Source: Streptomyces xylophagus
Lineage (GTDB): Bacteria; Actinomycetota; Actinomycetes; Streptomycetales; Streptomycetaceae
Assembly (NCBI RefSeq): GCF_000716435.1
Contig: NZ_JNWO01000012.1
Coordinates: 186,001-250,000, forward strand
Reading direction: 5' to 3'
DNA length: 64,000 bases
Part shown: piece after piece, positions 61,687-64,000 of the stretch
How positions within the stretch are numbered: position 1 is the stretch's first letter
How the letters are laid out: each line of letters opens with the position of its first letter
Notes under the pieces: generated by a model
The model's input: the letters and a program-made list of their open reading frames with translations, nothing else
Told to the model about the DNA's origin: nothing
Databases searched by the model: none
Made by a program: the position numbers and the translations under genes

Positions 61687-62214
61687 TCAGGTTCCTTCCA
61701 AGTCGGAGACGGCGCGCTCAGCCGCTTCGGTGAAGCTGAGACGCCTCCGCCGGCCTGGCCGCGGTGGTTCCGGGACAGGTGGAAGAGGCTCGGGCACCTC
61801 CGGGACGACGAGATCACTGCGTCCGTGTCGCAGACGGATCTCACGTGCGGCCTCCAGGAGTTCGGCAGCTCCAGCGTCACCCAGGTCGTGGATGAGCCGA
61901 AGCGCCTCGCGCGCGTCTGGGCAATCCTCATAGACCGACAGGGACGTCAATCCGTTGTAACCGGGGAGTAGATAAGCTACCGGAGAGGCCAACGCCCGTG
62001 CCAGGCCTGCCAGTTGGGAGATCGTTGGATTCGCCTTGACTCCGTTCAAGAGGTCGTTCACCACCTGGTGGGTCATCGCAGGCTTGCCCCCGGGAGCCTC
62101 AGCTGTGGCGGCAGCAATGTCGCGCGTGCTCAGGGTTTTCCCGTCCGCCCTGCGTTTCCTGCCGATCAGGACGGCGAGTTTGCTGGAGAGAGGGGTGTCC
62201 GGGCCGAGCGGCAT
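61687..62214 (-). CDS. XRE-family regulator of the element
   Basis: 175 residues. HTH (LSTRDIAAATAEAPGGKPAMTHQVVNDLLNGVKANPTISQLAGLARALASPVAYLLPG, about 28-86) and a C-terminal Pro-rich region (LVVPEVPEPLPPVPEPPRPGRRRR). ATG 62214 has AGGAG 11 bases upstream. Pairs with the membrane-protein gene. This XRE/MAB_1171c-type pairing recurs in actinobacterial elements. Possible immunity or maintenance regulator; not proven. Confidence 0.8.
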   Translation of the reverse strand: MPLGPDTPLSSKLAVLIGRKRRADGKTLSTRDIAAATAEAPGGKPAMTHQVVNDLLNGVKANPTISQLAGLARALASPVAYLLPGYNGLTSLSVYEDCPDAREALRLIHDLGDAGAAELLEAAREIRLRHGRSDLVVPEVPEPLPPVPEPPRPGRRRRLSFTEAAERAVSDLEGT

Positions 62215-62335
62215 GGTGCTGGCTACTCCTTGTGACGCGGCAGGCCCGACCAGGCGGGGGACGGTGAATGTGGTGCGCACTCAGTATCGCTGTGAGGTGC
62301 AAGTGGCTGGTGAGACAGCCCAATGTCTATGTTGG

Positions 62336-62364
62336 TTGACAATGGGTAACGCTCGCCGCAAGAT
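62336..62364 (+). promoter_or_regulatory. Promoter with consensus -35 TTGACA
   Basis: TTGACA (62336-62341), 17 bases, CAAGAT (62359-62364), pointing right. It could drive the small gene at 62556 with a leader of about 185 bases. The 341-base gap between 62215 and 62555 otherwise shows no clear gene. Confidence 0.45.
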
Positions 62365-62555
62365 CTATAACCTTGGGCGAAGTAAGCGCGTGCTCGGCAT
62401 GCGGGGCAGCCGCCCCTCTACCGCCTCCTTGGGTGCAAGATCGCGACGGGCACCCAACTAGGCCTCGAATTGTGCCGCTAACTCGCCTGTGTGGGGATCT
62501 AAGTGGGCCGCGGCTCGTTACGGAGGCGGAACGCTGCAATGCGGGGAGGGTACGG

Positions 62556-62726
62556 GTGGGGATCGAGCTGGACCGAGTGCTGGCCCGACTGGAGGAGTCG
62601 GGCGGAAAGGAAAACGTTGTCTTGGATGACGAGGCTGCACTCGCCGCGTTAGCGGCTCTGGCGATCGTTGACCCGAAGCGGGTCGGCTGCGATGCGGAGC
62701 CCGTGAGGGGTGCCGCTACGAGTTGA
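62556..62726 (+). CDS. Small hypothetical protein
   Basis: 56 residues from GTG 62556, preceded by GGGGAGGG with five-base spacing. Sequence begins GIELDRVLARLEESGGKENV and is helical and acidic. The frame is open further upstream to a weak TTG at 62373, which would add a CSACG cysteine pair. Followed by a terminator. Unrecognised; coding status uncertain. Confidence 0.4.
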   Translation: MGIELDRVLARLEESGGKENVVLDDEAALAALAALAIVDPKRVGCDAEPVRGAATS

Positions 62727-62742
62727 TCTACGCGCGTACTTG

Positions 62743-62770
62743 GAAGCGGGCCTCCGTAGGGGCCCGCTTC
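62743..62770 (+). terminator. Terminator upstream of parB-like gene
   Basis: GAAGCGGGCC (62743-62752) pairs perfectly with GGCCCGCTTC (62761-62770) around TCCGTAGG. It ends the small upstream gene. Confidence 0.7.
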
Positions 62771-62804
62771 ACGCGTCTGACCTGCAAAAACTTCCCGAAA
62801 ATTA

Positions 62805-62833
62805 TGGACCTCCCCCCTGAATGCATATAGAAT
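62805..62833 (+). promoter_or_regulatory. Promoter of parB-like gene
   Basis: TGGACC (62805-62810), 17 bases, TAGAAT (62828-62833). The surrounding sequence is AT-rich for this genome. Predicted start near 62840 leaves a purine-rich leader of about 49 bases with GGAG before ATG 62889. Confidence 0.5.
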
Positions 62834-62888
62834 AGAACCAGAAGGAGGGGGGAAGGAAGAAGCCCCCACTGACCTCTTGGAGATCGCA

Positions 62889-64000
62889 ATGTCGCACAAG
62901 TACGCCGCCCTGAGGATGCGCCAGATCCACCGCAACCCGCACCAGCCCCGCAAGACCTTCGACGAGGGCGCGCTGAAGGAGCTGGCCGATTCGATCAAGG
63001 AGCATGGCCTGCTCCAGCCGATCGTCGTCCGGAAGGTGGCGGAGGGGTATGAGCTCGTGGCCGGCGAGCGCCGCTTCCGTGCCAACGAGCTCGCGGACAA
63101 CATCACCATCGAGGCGAAGATCCTGCTGCCCGAGGGCGGGTCCGAGATCAGCGACATGGACTCCTTCGAGAAGGCCATGGCCGAGAACTTGAACCGCGAG
63201 GACATGCTCCCGCTGGAGGAGGCGCGCGGTTTCAAGAAGGTCCTGGACGACAAGTACGACGGCGATCCCGACCAGGTTCCCGCCGTCGCGAAGACGTTCT
63301 CCAAGTCGGTCCAGTTCGTCAACCAGCGCCTGGCCCTGCTCGCCCTGCGCCCGGAGATCCAGGCGGCCGTCGACCTCGGGCACATCGGCACCCAGGCTGC
63401 CGTCCAGATCGCTGCGCTCTCGAAGGACAACCAGGCGGCGGTCTTCCAGGACTGGAGGAAGGGCGACAAGAGCGACAACCAGCTCGTCCACATCGCCTAC
63501 GCCATGCGCAAGCAGGAGAAGGCGGCCACGCAGGACTCGATGGTCGACGTCGACGAGATGACCCCCGAGGAGAAGGCCGAGCGGAGTCGCGCACAGGCCA
63601 AGACCAAGAGCGACCTCGACGCGATCGAGGGGATGTGGGCGCTGCTGGACAGCATTGGCAAGGCGGACCCGATGGAGCTGGCCCGCACCTTGGCGGGGGA
63701 AGTTGGCAAGCGGCTTGAGCAGATGGACCGGGTCGCGGACGTCGTGGCGAAGGCCCGCTTCCAGCTCCGTCAGGCGAAGGCGCACGCCGACGCCAGCGAG
63801 ATCATGGTCAACCCCGCCGCCGCAGCGCCCGACCTGGTGGCCGAGGCTGACGCCGTGCTCGCCCAGGTGGACCCGGCTGTGGGCGACACCGAGCCGGAGG
63901 CGCAGGCCGAGCGCGCCCCGGAGCCGGAGCCCGCCCCGGCCGCCGACGCCGACACGGAGACCGAGGCCACCCCGGCCGCCGACGCGGAGACCGAGAGCGC
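62889..64000 (+). CDS. ParB/Spo0J-like partition protein (partial, runs off window)
   Basis: At least 370 residues, no stop before the window end. ParB box I is NPHQPRKTFDEGALKELADSIKEHGLLQPIVVRK, box II GERRFRANEL, then AENLNREDMLPLEEARGF and an HTH-like region (VAKTFSKSVQFVNQRLALLAL). The tail becomes Ala/Glu/Pro-rich. GGAG six bases before ATG 62889. No parA is upstream; if present it must lie beyond the window. It suggests the element replicates or segregates as a plasmid at times, but phage and ICE ParB-like regulators are alternatives. Confidence 0.88.
   Translation, partial: MSHKYAALRMRQIHRNPHQPRKTFDEGALKELADSIKEHGLLQPIVVRKVAEGYELVAGERRFRANELADNITIEAKILLPEGGSEISDMDSFEKAMAENLNREDMLPLEEARGFKKVLDDKYDGDPDQVPAVAKTFSKSVQFVNQRLALLALRPEIQAAVDLGHIGTQAAVQIAALSKDNQAAVFQDWRKGDKSDNQLVHIAYAMRKQEKAATQDSMVDVDEMTPEEKAERSRAQAKTKSDLDAIEGMWALLDSIGKADPMELARTLAGEVGKRLEQMDRVADVVAKARFQLRQAKAHADASEIMVNPAAAAPDLVAEADAVLAQVDPAVGDTEPEAQAERAPEPEPAPAADADTETEATPAADAETES

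Larger units (their letters stand above)
57457..64000. mobile_element. Integrated element at the CAT-anticodon tRNA (one end outside the window)
   Basis: Features from 57583 onward are unlike the core chromosome: tyrosine integrase pointing at a tRNA, HTH/excisionase-like protein, recombinase remnant, XRE regulator, membrane protein and ParB-like protein, with visibly lower GC in several intergenic stretches. The left boundary is inferred to lie in the 3' half of the tRNA. The matching repeat must lie beyond 64000. It could be an actinomycete integrative element or a prophage-plasmid. Confidence 0.65.

Noticed and set aside
62327..63785. Minus-strand frames over the ParB-like gene
   Set aside because: Shadows of the plus-strand gene, which has ParB boxes, a promoter and a Shine-Dalgarno sequence.
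1..64000. CRISPR array, rRNA operon or antibiotic biosynthetic cluster
   Set aside because: No regularly spaced repeats, no rRNA motifs and no PKS/NRPS/terpene genes were seen.

Overview
The window looks like chromosome of a Streptomyces or close relative. It is very GC-rich with G/C-ending codons, has many GTG starts and carries typical streptomycete genes (PucR, ROK and MmyB-like regulators, a class F sortase, an HrdA-type sigma factor, an excalibur protein). The dnaG, hrdA, ABC-pair and ppdK order resembles the conserved core of streptomycete chromosomes; this is a judgement from memory, not a computed alignment.

Layout. 1-10 kb: XRE regulator, MFS exporter, dusB, a very long LTA-synthase-like phosphotransferase, and two glycogen-debranching/GH63-like glycosidases facing a ROK regulator. 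11-21 kb: ppdK behind a structured leader, hydrolase, PucR regulator, excalibur protein, two SDRs, a TetR regulator with matching operators, and an LLM oxidoreductase. 21-27 kb: nirBD assimilatory nitrite reductase with a possible GlnR box, divergent from a stand-alone sensor-domain protein, histidine kinase and response regulator. 27-29 kb: hypothetical protein, sortase F with a secreted partner, FMN reductase. 29.8-34.7 kb: four colinear genes of unrecognised function (four-bladed hemopexin propeller fused to a GH73-type glucosaminidase, two tandem paralogues, a small acidic protein). This is the best candidate for an undescribed system. 34.7-44.8 kb: TetR/MFS pair with an array of phased operators, acyl-CoA-dehydrogenase-like flavoprotein, AraC regulator, acyltransferase, M4 protease, GGCT, SanA-like protein and sirohydrochlorin chelatase. 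44.9-57 kb: dgt, FAD reductase, dnaG, hrdA, a heterodimeric ABC exporter, FGGY kinase, YtxH-like protein, two tRNA-Asn and one CAT-anticodon tRNA.

57.5 kb to the end: an integrated element entering at the CAT-anticodon tRNA. It has a tyrosine integrase, a small HTH protein, a serine-recombinase-like protein without catalytic domain, an XRE/membrane-protein pair and a ParB-like protein that runs off the window. Its other end is outside the window.

Connections: sirohydrochlorin chelatase serves the siroheme that NirB needs. TetR/MFS and TetR/SDR pairs each carry visible palindromic operators. A dispersed 28-30 bp palindromic repeat occurs four times, always between genes.
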